Source: Margaritifera margaritifera
Lineage: Eukaryota; Mollusca; Bivalvia; Unionida; Margaritiferidae
Reading direction: 5' to 3'
Length of the DNA stretch: 64,000 bases
Assembly: GCA_029931535.1 (NCBI GenBank)
Contig: JAQPZY010001295.1
Span: 620,001-684,000 of the forward strand
In this document: one piece after another, positions 34,483 to 47,954 of the stretch
How positions within the stretch are numbered: position 1 is the first letter of the stretch
Layout: each line of letters opens with the position of its first letter
Made by a program: the position numbers and the translations under genes
Notes under the pieces: model-generated
The model's input: only the letters and a program-made list of their open reading frames with translations
The model's database searches: none
What the model was told of the DNA's origin: nothing

Positions 34483-35564
34483 AGCGCTCTGTATATCGTG
34501 GCTCGTTTTTGCTTTTACTCTTTTAGACCAAGCATATTTTGAAAAGATGTATATCACTGTCAAAACATATTTGTATTTTTAGTTGAATTTTTCATAAGCT
34601 CTCATATCAATGGCGACTGTATAGAACGGATCATTAGCGTGACTAATATAAACCCTTTTATATAGAATTTCATTGTTCCTGCTTGTGCAACGTGTAAGTA
34701 AATTGGTTGCTCAGACAATCATGTAAGTCCAAAATTTATGATAGGTCTTAAAGATTTCTTTGTTATCATCTTCTTGTCATACCGAAAGGGCACTTTTCTA
34801 TTCAGCTGAATTTTCCTGCGCATTAGGTTAATATTTGAGAAACCAAACTTGTGTTTTACCATTATAATTATAGATCACTGAAATACTTACTGGTCCTTGC
34901 TACTCTATATCACTTAATAATAGTTTGGTCTGTTTGTAAGAGACATTATGCTACCTTAATGAATGTGGCTTGTTTATGAGATGCTGCACCTAGAAAAAAG
35001 TAAAACTGATTTATCAAAGTATAATGAAATACACGTATAAGATGGCCACATTGATTTGACTTTATCTTTATCAATCAGTATAACCCGTTTAATGTAGTTC
35101 GATAAACATTAGTTCATAACTATTTACAGAGATTACAAATTCATTTAAATTGTTTCATCTGTTTTCACTGGACATCTATTAAACCAATTACTGTAATTAT
35201 CCAAAGCGTTTTTAGTAATTTATTTACATGACCACTTAACACAAATTTTGCTATATGGAAAGAAGCATTTCTCATCTATAACTTTAACCTTGATGCAAAC
35301 AGTTTTTTTTGTAATACATTCAGGCTAATCAATCTAAGAATTTTTCTTAAGTGGTTGGTATTATGTATAGTGTCATATATTTTATTTTGTCAAATACCCA
35401 TCTTGTATTTTGTTTATATCCTGTCCATATATGGTAGTAAAATGTGACATAACTGTTGAATTACAACATCCATTCACCTCGGTTCACTATGTTTATAGGT
35501 CGAGATCTATTGTAATATTTTTCGGCACTCTGTGATCAAACATGTATTGCTCAGTTTATTGCGC

Positions 35565-35608
<44 letters not shown>
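35565..35608. repeat. (AAT)n microsatellite, possible LINE/SINE 3' tail in reverse
   Basis: The AAT run is followed by CTTATTTATTGAAGGTGACC. That layout is seen at the reverse-strand 3' ends of CR1/L2-type elements. No further element body was recognised. Confidence 0.8.
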
Positions 35609-35609
<1 letters not shown>

Positions 35610-35657
35610 TTATTTATTGAAGGTGACCCTGTTTTTACAAACACACACAGAAAACGT

Positions 35658-35905
<248 letters not shown>

Positions 35906-35909
35906 TATA

Positions 35910-36630
35910 TATATTATTCAAGAGTAGCTAATATTGAGTATTATTTCTTACTTAGCATGGCATTATGATGTTTTACATTAAAAGGTGAGTTGGTCGAAAA
36001 CAAGCCACTAAACATTTAAAGCTGTACTTAAACAACTGCATTTTAGATTGTGGTAGCGAGACATTTCCACCATGTACAGAATGCAGTACATACGTAGGTT
36101 CAATTTGGTTAGATATGACTTGTAGATGCTGTAGTGCAATCCTATAGATAGGTTTAATATTACAACATTTTTATTAATCAGTTCTTTTGTCAACTTACTT
36201 TGTTAAACAGGGGTTCTGCAGGTGAATCGCAATGTTTATCGAGAAGTATACGTGCTGCTATTTTTGTAAGTTTATGATTCTGTTAAACTCCAGTCTACAA
36301 GAGTTTCACCATATTGTTAGACAATTCTATTGCGGTGGATGAATATTTGCATTATTCTATATAATTCTAAAGGAAGATTATCTCTCATATTTGTTAAGCA
36401 GTGCTATAATAGAGAGAAGCAATGCGCTTACATTATTAACCTGTAGACCCCACTGAAAAAAATAATAAGTAAACAAAGAATGAATCAAGAAAAAACTGGC
36501 GTATTCCTTAAAAATGTTTCCATTGTTGCATGCGTATGCTTTTAATCAAGGTGCGTCTGGTCCAAAAGTTGCCAATTTCCGGGCTGTTATTATTAGCAAG
36601 TACTTTGCCTTATTCTTATTATATGCATTT
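35910..36630. other. Intron 3; no recognisable element
   Basis: AT-rich and without motifs. It leads into the LINE fragment. Confidence 0.4.
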
Positions 36631-36639
36631 TATTTTCTT

Positions 36640-37500
36640 TACACCATGATTGATTCATTACTCTATACATATTTGTGTTATATTTCCTAGAGTGGTGTTT
36701 CAGGTTCGAACAGAAGCATGTAAAGTTGTGTCAGTTGCAAAAAGGTCTGTATTGGAGGTCTTAGTAGATAGTGAGAGGTCATTGATACAGATTAAAAATA
36801 ACAATGGACCCAATAAAGATATTTGTGTAACACCAGCCCTAACAACTGCATACATCCTGCCTGATGTGTTGAGGATAACAAGTTAACTATTTTATCATGC
36901 TGTGATCACATTTATAGTTCATGTATTGTAATTTTGAGAGAATGGCATCGTGATTCTCTAAATCACTATTATATTTCCTTTAAGTCAATTTAAATTACAG
37001 CAGTCATATTTCCTTTATTACTTTCGCCTAACCAAGTAAGATTGATTTTTTCAGAGCTGTTTCACGTGTATGGGAATTCCTAAACCCTGGCTGTTTATTG
37101 TGGAAACATTAGTATCATTTAGGTATGAGTAAATAATTTGAGCGAAATATTTCGCAAAGATTTTAGACAGTCATGGTAAGACTAAATTCTGCCTTTCTTC
37201 TCTGGGATCATTCTTTATTTCACTCTTAAAAATGGATGTTACATTAACATATTTAAAAGTTCTGGGTAATATCATTGTCCTAATACTTTGTTCAAAAGTG
37301 TGTTGCAGACTTGACAATCGCTCGTGCCTAATGTTCCAATAACTTTACTCCAGTGTCATATATCTCTGCAGCTTTATTTACATTAAGGCCAATTATTGCT
37401 TCATATACATCAACTTTATTTCCATTTAGGCTAATTAATGTTTCATATACATCTATATCTGATATAAGCATCAATGGTAACGATAGTTTTCCATTTATGT
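36640..37500 (-). mobile_element. LINE reverse-transcriptase fragment (decayed)
   Basis: The - strand gives, in order, NKAAEIYDTGVKLLEH (about 37376-37329), VTSIFKSEIKNDPREE (about 37235-37188), a LSKIFAKYFAQIIYSYLND block (about 37165-37110), then QISLLGPLLFLICINDL and TSNTDLFATDTTLHAS (about 36835-36745). These are RT fingers and palm blocks of a CR1/Jockey-like non-LTR element. The YADD box has become FATD, and frameshifts and stops separate the blocks. A stretch encoding VYE-xI-xLN-NK is duplicated in the DNA (37353-37460). The endonuclease and 3' end were not found. Confidence 0.85.
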
Positions 37501-37519
37501 GGAAATTCAAGTGTTCTTT

Positions 37520-38640
37520 TTATTTTACTCACAAAACCTGTCTGAAAGTTCACAAAATAATTTATAGAACAGATGCAATTTATTTCACTGATTCTACGTA
37601 GAATAATCGGATTGTTGTTGATTGGAGCGGTTAGTATTTTTTTTGTTTTTTGTTTTGTTTTTGCGTTGTCTTATGTATTTCCGCGTCTGAACCTTAACCT
37701 TGTTTTCTGCTAATGCTTGCTTGTAAGAATTCGTTTTATTTTCTTCACTTCTCTCTCTCTCTCTTGTGTTTGACTTTGTTCTTTCAGTGTTTTAATTTAA
37801 AAACACAAAAGACTGTCACGCATATTCTTTGTCAGCGATACAATGAATTTTGATATATTTTATTTTTGTTTCATGCACAATATGGACTGTATTTACTATT
37901 CAGTGGCACAGTATTCTCAGTTATTGGACTACTGGAATATTGTATTTGCAGCATCAACTGAGGTCCAGTTCGACATCGGTATTGTATTAGTGATGTCACA
38001 TTTCAATATAGGAAAATCGGTTCGATTCGAAAGTAGTCTGCAAACCGTATGAATTATTAACGCCAAGGCATAATATTGGTTCATTTACGTCTCGCACCTT
38101 TAAAATCGTGATAGGGGACTAATGTGCGAATCGGCTTGGCTTGTGAAAAAAATTGCAAACCGCGAAATATAGTTTCATATGAGAAGATAAAGGCAGACTC
38201 TAGAGAAACATGCGGTCCTATATTAAAATAGGATGAAACCCTTGAGTGATAAACACTGCTATCTAAAGACACTGTATTTATCAAATGCGACAAAGAGCCA
38301 AATCAAGCTCAATTGACAAATTTCTTCGCCCTCTTCTATTGTGAATCAGGAGTCCCCTTTGCCTAATAATGGACATCAACATATTTCGGTAGGACCCTTG
38401 TCTAGTAACACTATCGACGCCAACCCCTCCTCGACACTCGTGCTATATTTTGTATGTTAGAATCCAGAGACTTCTTTAAAAAGTGTTAGCAGGTATGTTG
38501 ATTATTACAGACACAACTAAAGAAAGGTTGGTAATATTCCCTGTGTACCAGTACCACAGTACCACTTATGTTTGACATGACAATGTAAAGGATTAAAGAG
38601 ATAAACAGTGTAAACCTAATGTCACTGATATAACTGATAC
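37520..38640. other. Intron 3, right end; no recognisable element
   Basis: No motif beyond a short CT run near 37750. It ends at the (CA)n(TA)n tract before exon 4. Confidence 0.4.
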
Positions 38641-38648
38641 TCTTTAAT

Positions 38649-38676
38649 TACACACACACACACACACATACACACG

Positions 38677-38713
<37 letters not shown>
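38649..38713. repeat. (CA)n and (TA)n just upstream of exon 4
   Basis: CA repeats at 38649-38675 and TA repeats at about 38680-38713 sit directly before the polypyrimidine tract and acceptor of exon 4. Confidence 0.95.
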
Positions 38714-38715
<2 letters not shown>

Positions 38716-38734
38716 TTTTCTTCCTTAAAACCAG

Positions 38735-38894
38735 AACGGAAACATACGAATAGGAGACATAAATTACGATCTTCGACCAGCGGAGACTGATGTCACATCA
38801 CGAAACGTGTTGGATGCTCCAGATCTTCTTGGCACACGATATGTCCTACATGACCAAGCAAATATCGAAAGAGATATCACAGTCATAGACAAAG
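38735..38894 (+). CDS. M12B metalloprotease-like gene, exon 4 (end of prodomain)
   Basis: The exon follows TTCTTTTCTTCCTTAAAACCAG. It encodes 53 residues: NGNIRIGDINYDLRPAETDV, then TSRNVLDAPDLLGTRYVLHD and QANIERDITVIDK. The strand pattern GxIxIG-xxYDLRPAE is the terminal segment of the reprolysin propeptide, just before the maturation site of M12B proteases. Phase 0 at its start joins exon 3 (PCDRLI to NGN) exactly. The donor AAAG|GTTTGC is weak; without splicing, the frame ends four codons later at a TAG (38903-38905). Catalytic (HExxHxxGxxH) exons were not found downstream in the window, so they lie outside it or are lost. Confidence 0.85.
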
Positions 38895-39099
38895 GTTTGC
38901 AATAGCTTATTATATTTCCATCAGCAAGAATAAATTTGTCAATCAACCATTGGCCATTAGTGTTAGGTTGAGATTGTATTGTAACTTCATGTTTTGGTGT
39001 TGTTTTTGTGTGTAATAATTCATTTGTCTTAGATATTGTTTGTGAAATATTTTCATGTTTGTATATATTGTCTGTATGCAAACTGCTCTTTATGACTTT

Positions 39100-39161
39100 A
39101 TGTGTTAACGTTACGTTGTAAAGCGATTAAAGCTTTCTAAAAGAATAAGCGCTTTATGAAG

Positions 39162-39202
<41 letters not shown>

Positions 39203-39290
39203 TGTTATTATTCATTTCTTCATTATTTGTATTATTATTATTATTAATAATTATTATTATTATTGTTATTATTATTATTATTATTATAGT
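39100..39290 (+). mobile_element. LINE 3' end with (ATT)n tail
   Basis: TTGTAAAGCGATTAAAGCTTTCT, then AATAAGCGCTTTATGAAGTC and (ATT)n match the layout of the 3' end of the LINE at 12330-12475. It is a 5'-truncated insertion only a few hundred bp long at most. Confidence 0.65.
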
Positions 39291-40371
39291 TGGAACATAA
39301 AATAATCTGAAAACATATTTTATCTATTTTATTGCACAGCCACGACGGTAGCATTTCTTGCTGAACACAATTACAGTATTACATGGATAGTGCATGGCAT
39401 GTACAAGTGATTAATGATCTCGGATACATTAGTTTGTGTTGTTTTTGTTGTTTTTGCAATATCGTTTCTCTGTTAAAATTCAAATTATATATTGATTACT
39501 ATCATTTGCGTCAACTACTGTGAGATGACAATTTCTCCATCTTGGTTTAACTAAAAACGAAATCAAGAGAAAGTAAGCAATCAAATATGTGAATTAAACC
39601 TTGGTTTCTCTCACGAGGGACATTCATTTCAATCCCTGTTCGATTTGGTTTTATTTGAAGGCAGGCGACAGTTACGAAATACAGTAAAATACACCCCATC
39701 TTACCTCATGATCTTTGTACGCGAAAAAAAATATCTCATCTTGCAGATGCAGCAAACGTCAGCAAGAGAAACGTAGTAAAAGAATTTCTACATCTATTCC
39801 GAAGAACCACATCTTCCTCTCCCAAACTCCACTCTATCAGCTAGAAATGTAGGAGGTTTACATAATAGAGGTAAAAACAGTTATAGTGGAACAAATAACG
39901 AGGATGGTAGGGTATTGTCATATATGAGGATGGTAAGATATTATCAAATATGGGAATGGTAAGGTATTATCACTTATGAAGTTGTAAGTTAATCCCGGAT
40001 GAGAATAGTAAAGCTGTCACAATTCAATTCAGTTATATTATATTATATTCATTCAAAGGTATTGTGCATTACATTCCCGCTAGAATAAACATTAGTATCA
40101 AATCTTATAACATTGTACATAGAAACTATTGTAAACGCAATTATATCAATGTTTCCTAGATTAGAAATACGAACAAGATATATATTTGTACTAATCATAA
40201 TTATGACAGATTGGAACTCTGAACAATGAATGTGTAATCATTTCAAATTAAATCCACAGATAAAAAGGACAATGTAAAGCAAGAATACTGGATTGAGATA
40301 GCCGTATTGATAGATTCATCAATATGGAATTTGTAAGTATTATCATAAAAGCATACGAAGCCATCTATCAG

Positions 40372-40374
<3 letters not shown>
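39291..40374. other. No recognisable gene
   Basis: AT-rich sequence. A small GGATGGTAAG-TATT-TCA motif repeats three times near 39900-39970. No coding block was recognised, and no further metalloprotease exon. Confidence 0.4.

Positions 40375-40448
<74 letters not shown>
40375..40448. repeat. (TA)n microsatellite
   Basis: A TA run of about 74 bp. Confidence 0.95.
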
Positions 40449-40454
<6 letters not shown>

Positions 40455-40604
40455 CATCAAAACTACTAACGTACATCTCTACGTCTATCCATCTGATTTC
40501 TTTGTCGAATTACGTACCGACTGGAAGTTAATTATGTATCTACATTCCCTATCTCTGTCTATCTATATCTACCTAGCTACCTTCCAGCATATTTACCCAT
40601 ACTT

Positions 40605-40679
40605 GTATGTATGTATGCATATATGTATCTATGTATGTATGTATGTATGTATGTATATATGTATGTATGTATGTATGTA
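40605..40679. repeat. (GTAT)n microsatellite
   Basis: GTAT repeats with a few GCAT and ATAT interruptions. It ends just before a transposon-like fragment on the - strand. Confidence 0.95.
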
Positions 40680-40689
40680 CAAGGTCATT

Positions 40690-41040
40690 CAGTTCACCTT
40701 GTGTTGTGAGGTGTGGTTCAGAGGAGGAGGATGGGAGAAAATAATGGTCATGTAGAAGTAACAATTACTGATATGATCTGTTGGCTCACTCCAAATCATG
40801 GTACTGCAAAAGACATAGATTTCCTTTTCCTGTTCAATCACTGGCGAAGATTTGTTGCACAAGTGTTCCAGCATATGTATGGGGCCCACATCTTGTCCTG
40901 ATCTTCAATTGTGCAGCCACAATAAAGGTGATAGGCTTTCTTAACCATGGTGGTTATACAGTGCTTTTGTGATGCAAAAAGTCACTTCACCACAAACATA
41001 GAAGAAGTTATCTGCATTGTTCACACAAGTACGAGGCATC
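40690..41040 (-). pseudogene. N-terminal fragment of the uncharacterised transposon-like family seen at 50-52 kb
   Basis: The - strand reads MPRTCVNNADNFFYVCGEV (from about 41037), then, after a frameshift, KKAYHLYCGCTIEDQDKMWA and PYICWNTCATNLRQ. A stop and another shift lead to MIWSEPTDHISNCYFYMT. The order CYVCG-like, AYxxYFGxxxGDQDKxWAPHxxC, then WREPTDHxSNCYFCM is the same as in the element at 50299-50800, so both belong to one protein family. Paired cysteines and a histidine suggest a zinc-binding N-terminus. The fragment is truncated by the GTAT tract. Confidence 0.75.
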
Positions 41041-44000
41041 TCTGCTCACTTTGGCTAAACAGAAATGTGTCCCTTTGCAAAATCGAACACTGACAAATAA
41101 GAGAGCACGACACTGTATGATTTGTAGAGCTGATATAGGGCAATTCCTTCAGCAGAGTGATGTAAGCTTAATTATGATTGCGTCATCCGTGACTTCTAGG
41201 AATTACATGATGCAATTCATATCATGTATGACGCAATACCAGCTTCAGATTGCATCATTCATTGTTTTGCCTAAAAAGCAAGTACTGTCCAAACCCAGTC
41301 ATAGATTTATTAATAGATCCAGTCAAAGATGTATTTTAGTCATTTCTGGTTTAAATTGAGATCCCTTCCCTTTATAACTCACATATCGTCCGCCATTCCC
41401 AAGTCAAGGGTCGTATATACTGACCCAATATAATATCTTTAAAACTAGAGCCAATCAACAATTTTAAGCATCATTTTCGTTCTCAGTGACCCAGAATTAG
41501 TAAAGTTTGAAAAAATGTATTGCGGAAGCATTTTGCCTGTAGACCAGTATAATTGGCCTATACGTGTGCCTATACTCCCAAATCTTCTAGAAGCTTTGCT
41601 TTTCAGACAAATAACAAACCCAAGAATGCCAAAGCAAGTAAATTCGTATGTTCGGCCACGAAAGAAACAATCTAGCCAATACCATAATCAACAAACTTAT
41701 CACACTACTGGGTGAAGCCGATTGTGATTTCTTAGCTAACTCAAACAAATATTTACCAAATTGTATTTACCTCGTGATGGAGCAACATTTCCTCCAGGCA
41801 AATGCAGACTAGACTATGATGCTCCAGATATTCTCAGTAATGAAGTTAGCCAGCTTGAATGATTCGACTTTTCTATTATGTTCCTTTAACTCTTTCTTTG
41901 AAAGCATCTTATTATTTTTTATCTGTTTTCGCTGGCTCTCAATATATCTTGTGTTTGACTAGAGGAAACATTTTGTTTGTTGCTCAGGATGACCATGGTC
42001 AAAAGAGACATACGGAATGAAATGAACAATGTCTAATTCATAATCAATAACACCTCAACGGTTAGTAAAGTTTAGCCACCTTTGTTTAAAATCAATTGAT
42101 AGAACACTGACTTTTTTCAGTGTTGTATCAGATTTAATACTTTGATTTAATGTAGTTACTTAACCTAAAGTGTTCTTCTTTGTGGTATAGTCGTATTCTG
42201 TGTTCATTTACAGGTTCTCTGCTTTTTTGTCTCCATTTTGTTCACTCTTTGTTCAGCTCTGTGTTGTATTCTTTCCAGTAGAACTCGTTTTAAAATGCAA
42301 ACTTTATGGCAAAGATTACAGTAAGTATCATTGTTCTGAAATCCAGTTAATTGTTTTTAACGTCTCCACAAATAGGACATCGATTAAAATCCAAATCTTT
42401 GATTTACCCGATTACATTTGAAAATGTTCAGTACATCGAAAGATGACTAACAACTAACATTCTTTTACATCGTAAAATCATCTTTAGTCAACATTCCAAA
42501 TTTCCTTGTAAAACAATTGGAAGAAGAACAAGATAACAAGGCAATGAAATCTAAGATTATAAAATAAGCTGAAAAGGTTACTTCACAACAGCCATAAAAA
42601 GCCTTGGAGAGTTGAACTTGGAAGACTACATGGAATACGTTAACAAGAATATTAACAAGCCAAAACTGAACGCTTAAGGAAAGAAAAAGAAGACTCTAAA
42701 ACATCAAAAGATGATGCAAGCACACTATGTGAAAGAAATATAAAAGTTCACGAAATGTAAACAAACAAATGTATGTTATTTTATAGGTATTGGTATAGTT
42801 GTTTGGGGCCTATTGTTTATTAGGTCAAAAAGTTGTTTCTTCACTAAGTATTGTTGGAAAAGATGTTGGAATTGAACGAAGTTCAGGCTCCGCCGATTAA
42901 AATTAAAAATTAACCAGCAAGAAAATAAAACGTCGCAGACTGAATAAAGTCCAACAATGCCAGTATTTTACAACGGCGAAACCTCAACTTTGTTCAACTA
43001 TATACCAGAAATGCTTTAACTTTTCAGGTAATAAATAGTGTGTGCAAAATATTGCTTTTACGTAGGGACAAATATCGAGTAAAACAAAAAATACTATCAA
43101 CTCTATTTACCATGCAATATTGAAATTTGCTCTCATAGTAGGTCCACAATCAAACATGGAGACTAGATCAATTGAAAAACTAATTCTTCCATTTTTTGGA
43201 ACGAACGGCATGCATCTATATATCCAGTAGCATTATTCTTCTGCAAATCAAGGTCGACCCTGTTCGTTAGAAATTATTTCAATGAACATAGTAGACCCAG
43301 ATCTGTCGGCGCGTTATGCTGCAGCAGTGGTGTACATTTTGAGCATTATGGACCTCTTAATAAATGATTGAACTAGCACTGTCAATGACAACCAAATTAG
43401 GGGTTTCGCCACCATTTGTGTTGAGTAGATGTTATTAATGAGAGATGTTACTATTTCTTCATGTTTTTTAACTTTGTTTTTGATTAATTTTTCCTTAATA
43501 GCTTTTGCAACAAATTCTAAAAATATTGCACCAAACAAAAGTGGCAAGTTTTCATGCAGCACACAATCCAATTGTTGTTACACCAATATCTCATGAAACT
43601 ATGGTTAACTTCCAGCAATTTTAAAATTGAAATAAATGCAGCAGTACAACCGTAAACATCTACTAAGTCAGTAAAGTGATGTCAGAGACAACATGTGCTT
43701 GAGGCGCAATCAATTACAACTAGCTGATGCGCATTACACGGGATAAATGCAGTAAACTCCAATCTCAGCTTGGTGAAACTTACATTAAGCAACAATTTCA
43801 GAGTCAAAACAAGCCGTATAAATTGAAGGTGGAAAGTCTAGATATAAACTACGTCCAGACTGATTGAAAATGTAGGCAGCTGCCTCAGAGGAATCAAATA
43901 AATTAGCCAGATTTTCACGTGCTATTAGTTTTAATAAGCTAGTGGTCTCACTATTTAAGTTATTTTCATTTAAGAAGGCACAAGCTAAAATAGGAATCGA

Positions 44001-44597
44001 TACCAAAGCAGAATTTCTTTACATATATCCCAGTTATTTGTTTTCCAACATAACTCCAATCTCAACTTCAAGTCTCAAAATTCCTTTCTGTGCAAATACC
44101 GTAATCAGATATATCTCTCTTTGCCTGGCCTCTACGTGTTGCGCGTAAATATAATGAACAAGATTTAGATCACGTTCATTTTAGATCACGTGATTTAGAT
44201 TTAGTGCTTCTATATTTCTAGCCTTCTAATATGTTGATAAAAGCTACCTAACTAAATAAATAAACGTGCAGTTGGAACGTTCTCGACATTTCCAGTCTCA
44301 TGCTAGAAACAAAATAAAAATGATCCCCGGTGACATAGGTAAACAACACCACTGTGCCTGGACAGACCGAGTAACACCGGATTCATTTTAATTTTGAGTT
44401 GTCATTTCATTGATTTATGTGTACAATTTTTGTATAATAAAACGAAACGTTAACGAAAGCAGTATTAGAAATGCTTTTTGAAGGGGTGTGAGTCAGTACA
44501 TTGTACGCACATGACGTCATACAATGTCAATTAGCTGCACCTTATGCTTTGGCACTCTTGTTAAACTATATTAAAGTCAGACGTGTTTGTGAGTAAG
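41041..44597. other. Large stretch without a recognised gene
   Basis: Short open frames occur on both strands. The longest on the - strand, 43314-43571 (IKEKLIKNKVKKHEEIVTSL) and 43785-44006 (TTSLLKLIARENLANLFDSS), have coding-like texture but no motif I recognise. They could be decayed transposon. No splice-flanked metalloprotease exon was seen. Confidence 0.35.

Positions 44598-44689
<92 letters not shown>
44598..44689. repeat. (TA)n(GA)n microsatellite
   Basis: (TA)n at 44598-44670 with one TGTA break, then (GA)n at 44671-44689. Confidence 0.95.
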
Positions 44690-47600
44690 TGAAAGCTCAA
44701 CACAGAGACAGTCAAACAAACAAGTATATATTTATACTTGACATATATGTATACAACATATCAATTATTTTATTAAAATTTTATACAGTTTTATATAATA
44801 CCATAGTATTAAAGCAATTGGGATACAAAGTATCCAACCGATGAATCCAGCAACTTTCTTTAATTAGTCTGTTCATCTCACCATGCAAGATGTCGATTGG
44901 CATGAAAGAAAATCATATATAATCATATATAGAGTGTTTATTTGTATTAAAATGTATTGAAACATTAGAGAACTGGGTATCCATGTAATATATATATATA
45001 TATATATACGCACATTCTCAGCTGTCGAAAATGTAAACTTAAGTTGGATTGATATGAATATGAAAGACGAATCCTTTGTCACCCAGGTTTGCTGCATTTT
45101 TTCCCAAACACCAAAGAGTAGCTCCCTGAAAAGAAGCACACTAGTGTAAATAAGAACTTGCTTTCCCAAAAAAAAGGCGCTCATTCATAAATTTAGCTTT
45201 AATTGTATTTTTTTTTTTTTCTAATACCGCAAAAACAAGCAATGGAGCAACTTTTTAATTGCTATTGCAAACGTTGTTCGCCATTACAAACCCCAGAGCT
45301 CATGCTAAGAGACACGCCTGGTGCATGTATATACATGTGGATTCTGACACATAATCCTAGCCGATTCTTTCTGTTTTTTCTTCTTTAAGTTTATAAAGTT
45401 GTAGGTTCGGTTTTACTATCTTTCCAAATTTTCCTGAAACTTATAGTATCTTGCTTATACTACTTCGAGACACTTTGGTATTTTTTTTGTTCATATGTTC
45501 AGACAGTAAGATAAAAGGATTAAAATCCATGAGGAGTTTCAAAATTGTTCGCATGGAAATGTTTAAAACCTTGACCACCAAAAGAGGGTTGGATAACTCC
45601 TTAAATTTCAGGAAATTTTCAAGTTTTTTTAACAAATAAATGATGACATTTTTCAGAGTTCAGGATATCGTGATTGCTATTCATTCCTAACGCCTGTTGA
45701 ATACACAGTCAAAATTTCATTTTTTCTCAACAAAGTCATAGCATTCTAAATTGTAGGAAGAACTTCTTGCATGCTTAGAAACTGGGTCCTGAAGCAAATG
45801 GATTGATACCTTTAGCACACTGTATTGTCATACCAGTAGAATATTTGCAACAAGATAGGAAACAAAACTTGCAGAAATGATTAATAACATGACTGGAAGA
45901 TGAAATATAAGATTAGATAGGAAAAGTTAAAGAAAAGGCTTGAGGAATGATGGTGGAAGTGAATTGTTATGCCCGCCCTGTATATGGAAATTATTAATAT
46001 ACACATCCATGTTAGATGGTGGACTAATTATGCAGCCTTTAAGTTAGTCTAGCACTGCACGTATTACGCATGTGTATACATACACACACACACACACACA
46101 CATACAGAGAGAGAGAGAGAGAAAGAGAAACTGGGTCAAAAATATAATTTCATCTATGAAAAAGTATTATTGGACATATCATTCAGTTTCCTGTCACACA
46201 GAGGATGATTCAGAATGTTCTCTTCATCGACAATATATGATGTTTGATCAGTTGGAGTTCAATCGGAATATCGCTCGACCATTTCCGTGAAAATCGAAAA
46301 ATAACGTTTTGCTTTGATAACCGATTGGTTTGAGTTACAATACAAAGATCTTTGATTCAAACTTCCAAATGTCCGTTTTAACCTATTATTGGTATTGTAC
46401 TCGTACTCCATTTGTTATATTTAAAATTATATTTTTTAAAGTACGACAAAAGATAGGTTGCATTCCTTTGTTTAACGAGATTAACATATGAAATTTAATT
46501 TCTAGCAAGTCTATAAAACATTTCGTCTTTGCACTGAATGTCAACGCAAGTTGTAAAGAAATGGTACCAGACAAAAGACTTAATGATTGTAAACCACAAA
46601 AAGACACATATAGTAGTGAGTGCGCCTTAACTGGGAAAGACTATTCGCACGGCCGCCATGTACCTCATCTGGAAAGAATATTCGCAAGACCGCAGTGTAT
46701 ATAATTTACATAAAGCTCTTCGTGCGGCTGCCACATACCTGATCTGAGAAATATACTCATTTTTGCAACTAATTACCTTTAAATCCATATTTGCAAGTCA
46801 TTGTTGTTAAAACTTGTACAATGCTATACTCCTTCACCTCCATTAGAAATAGAAATTTTCGAATAAATATCGAGTGAATCTCTTGTGTGAAAAAACTCCA
46901 GTATTGTCACCCATTCGATGAACGTTTTCCGCTAGTCACTCAGAACAAATAAAGTTTCTTTTTATTTTATGCTCAAACCAGTTGGCTACATAAAGGATAT
47001 ACAGAATTCGAAAGTAGCAGATTTCTTAAGTAATATCAGCTGTTCACCGTTTATGTTCTGCGGTGTTTTATGTACATTCGCACAGTAAATCTGAGTAACA
47101 TAACAAAGCATACACAAAAAAGGACATAGAGGGTGATTCGATTCTGGATTTTTTGCATGACAGATCCACATCTTTCCACTCGACTACAGTGATTGATATG
47201 GTGGAAGATGATATTTCTTTGCTTATGTTATGGCTGTCAAATGAAAACAAAATTCTGAACTGTTAAAGTAAAATTGAATAATCAAACCTTTTCTGTTGGG
47301 AAAACAACTAATTAACGAACTAGTCTTTAATTGTTTGCACACAATATCATAATTAATATAATCCAAACTGTGAGATAGACACTGGTTGCAGTGCGAATAG
47401 CGACTCACGGACGCACATATGGATGCAAGGAATTGAGGACAATCTTAACCACAATATATCAGTCAAATTTCAGCCATAACAATGATTGTGATGTGTATAG
47501 TTAGGTCATTATAATTCGTGGTTGAAAGTGTATTTCATACACATTGATGTTTATGTTACTTTATTGTATATGTAAATTTGTTTCTCCGTGTTCCCGAAAG

Positions 47601-47804
47601 TCCTTGGACTGATCCAGTATTATAATTCTTTCCTTTGATATGGTTCGAATGAGATATTTAAAAACAAGGCATACAAACAGATTTGGTACACTCGACCACT
47701 ATACTCGTTCGTAATGGATCATCAATACTCAAATTAAGCTCTCATTCAATAACCAAATGTAATACCAGTTGGAGATTATACAAAATTGTTTCTTTTGTTG
47801 TTTC
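44690..47804. other. No recognised gene; microsatellites
   Basis: (TA)n at 44989-45008, and (CA)n then (GA)n at 46082-46122. A short imperfect repeat of GGAAAGA-TATTCGCA occurs near 46636-46690. No gene motif was seen. Confidence 0.4.
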
Positions 47805-47814
47805 CTCTCTCTCT

Positions 47815-47881
<67 letters not shown>

Positions 47882-47907
47882 GCACACACACACACACACT
47901 CTCTCTC
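47805..47907. repeat. (CT)n(CA)n microsatellite
   Basis: (CT)n at 47805-47879, a short CA run to about 47899, then a short CT run. Confidence 0.95.
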
Positions 47908-47954
47908 CTGATTACTAAGGAAGACACAAAGCTGCCAAGAGAAAACCAAATCTG

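Larger units (their letters stand above)
32350..35560. other. Intron 3, right part; microsatellites and no clear gene
   Basis: AT-rich sequence with (TA)n at 32860-32921 and 34416-34480 and a poly-C tract at 33427-33438. The - strand frame 33937-34146 contains CINVSGHLTTDAYGKAKY, faintly like a copia integrase, but there is no further support. No other motif was recognised. Confidence 0.4.

Noticed and set aside
36180..36275. Apparent mini-exon between TTAAACAG and GTAAGTTT
   Set aside because: The enclosed peptide has no similarity to the metalloprotease, and exon 3 already joins exon 4 in phase without it.
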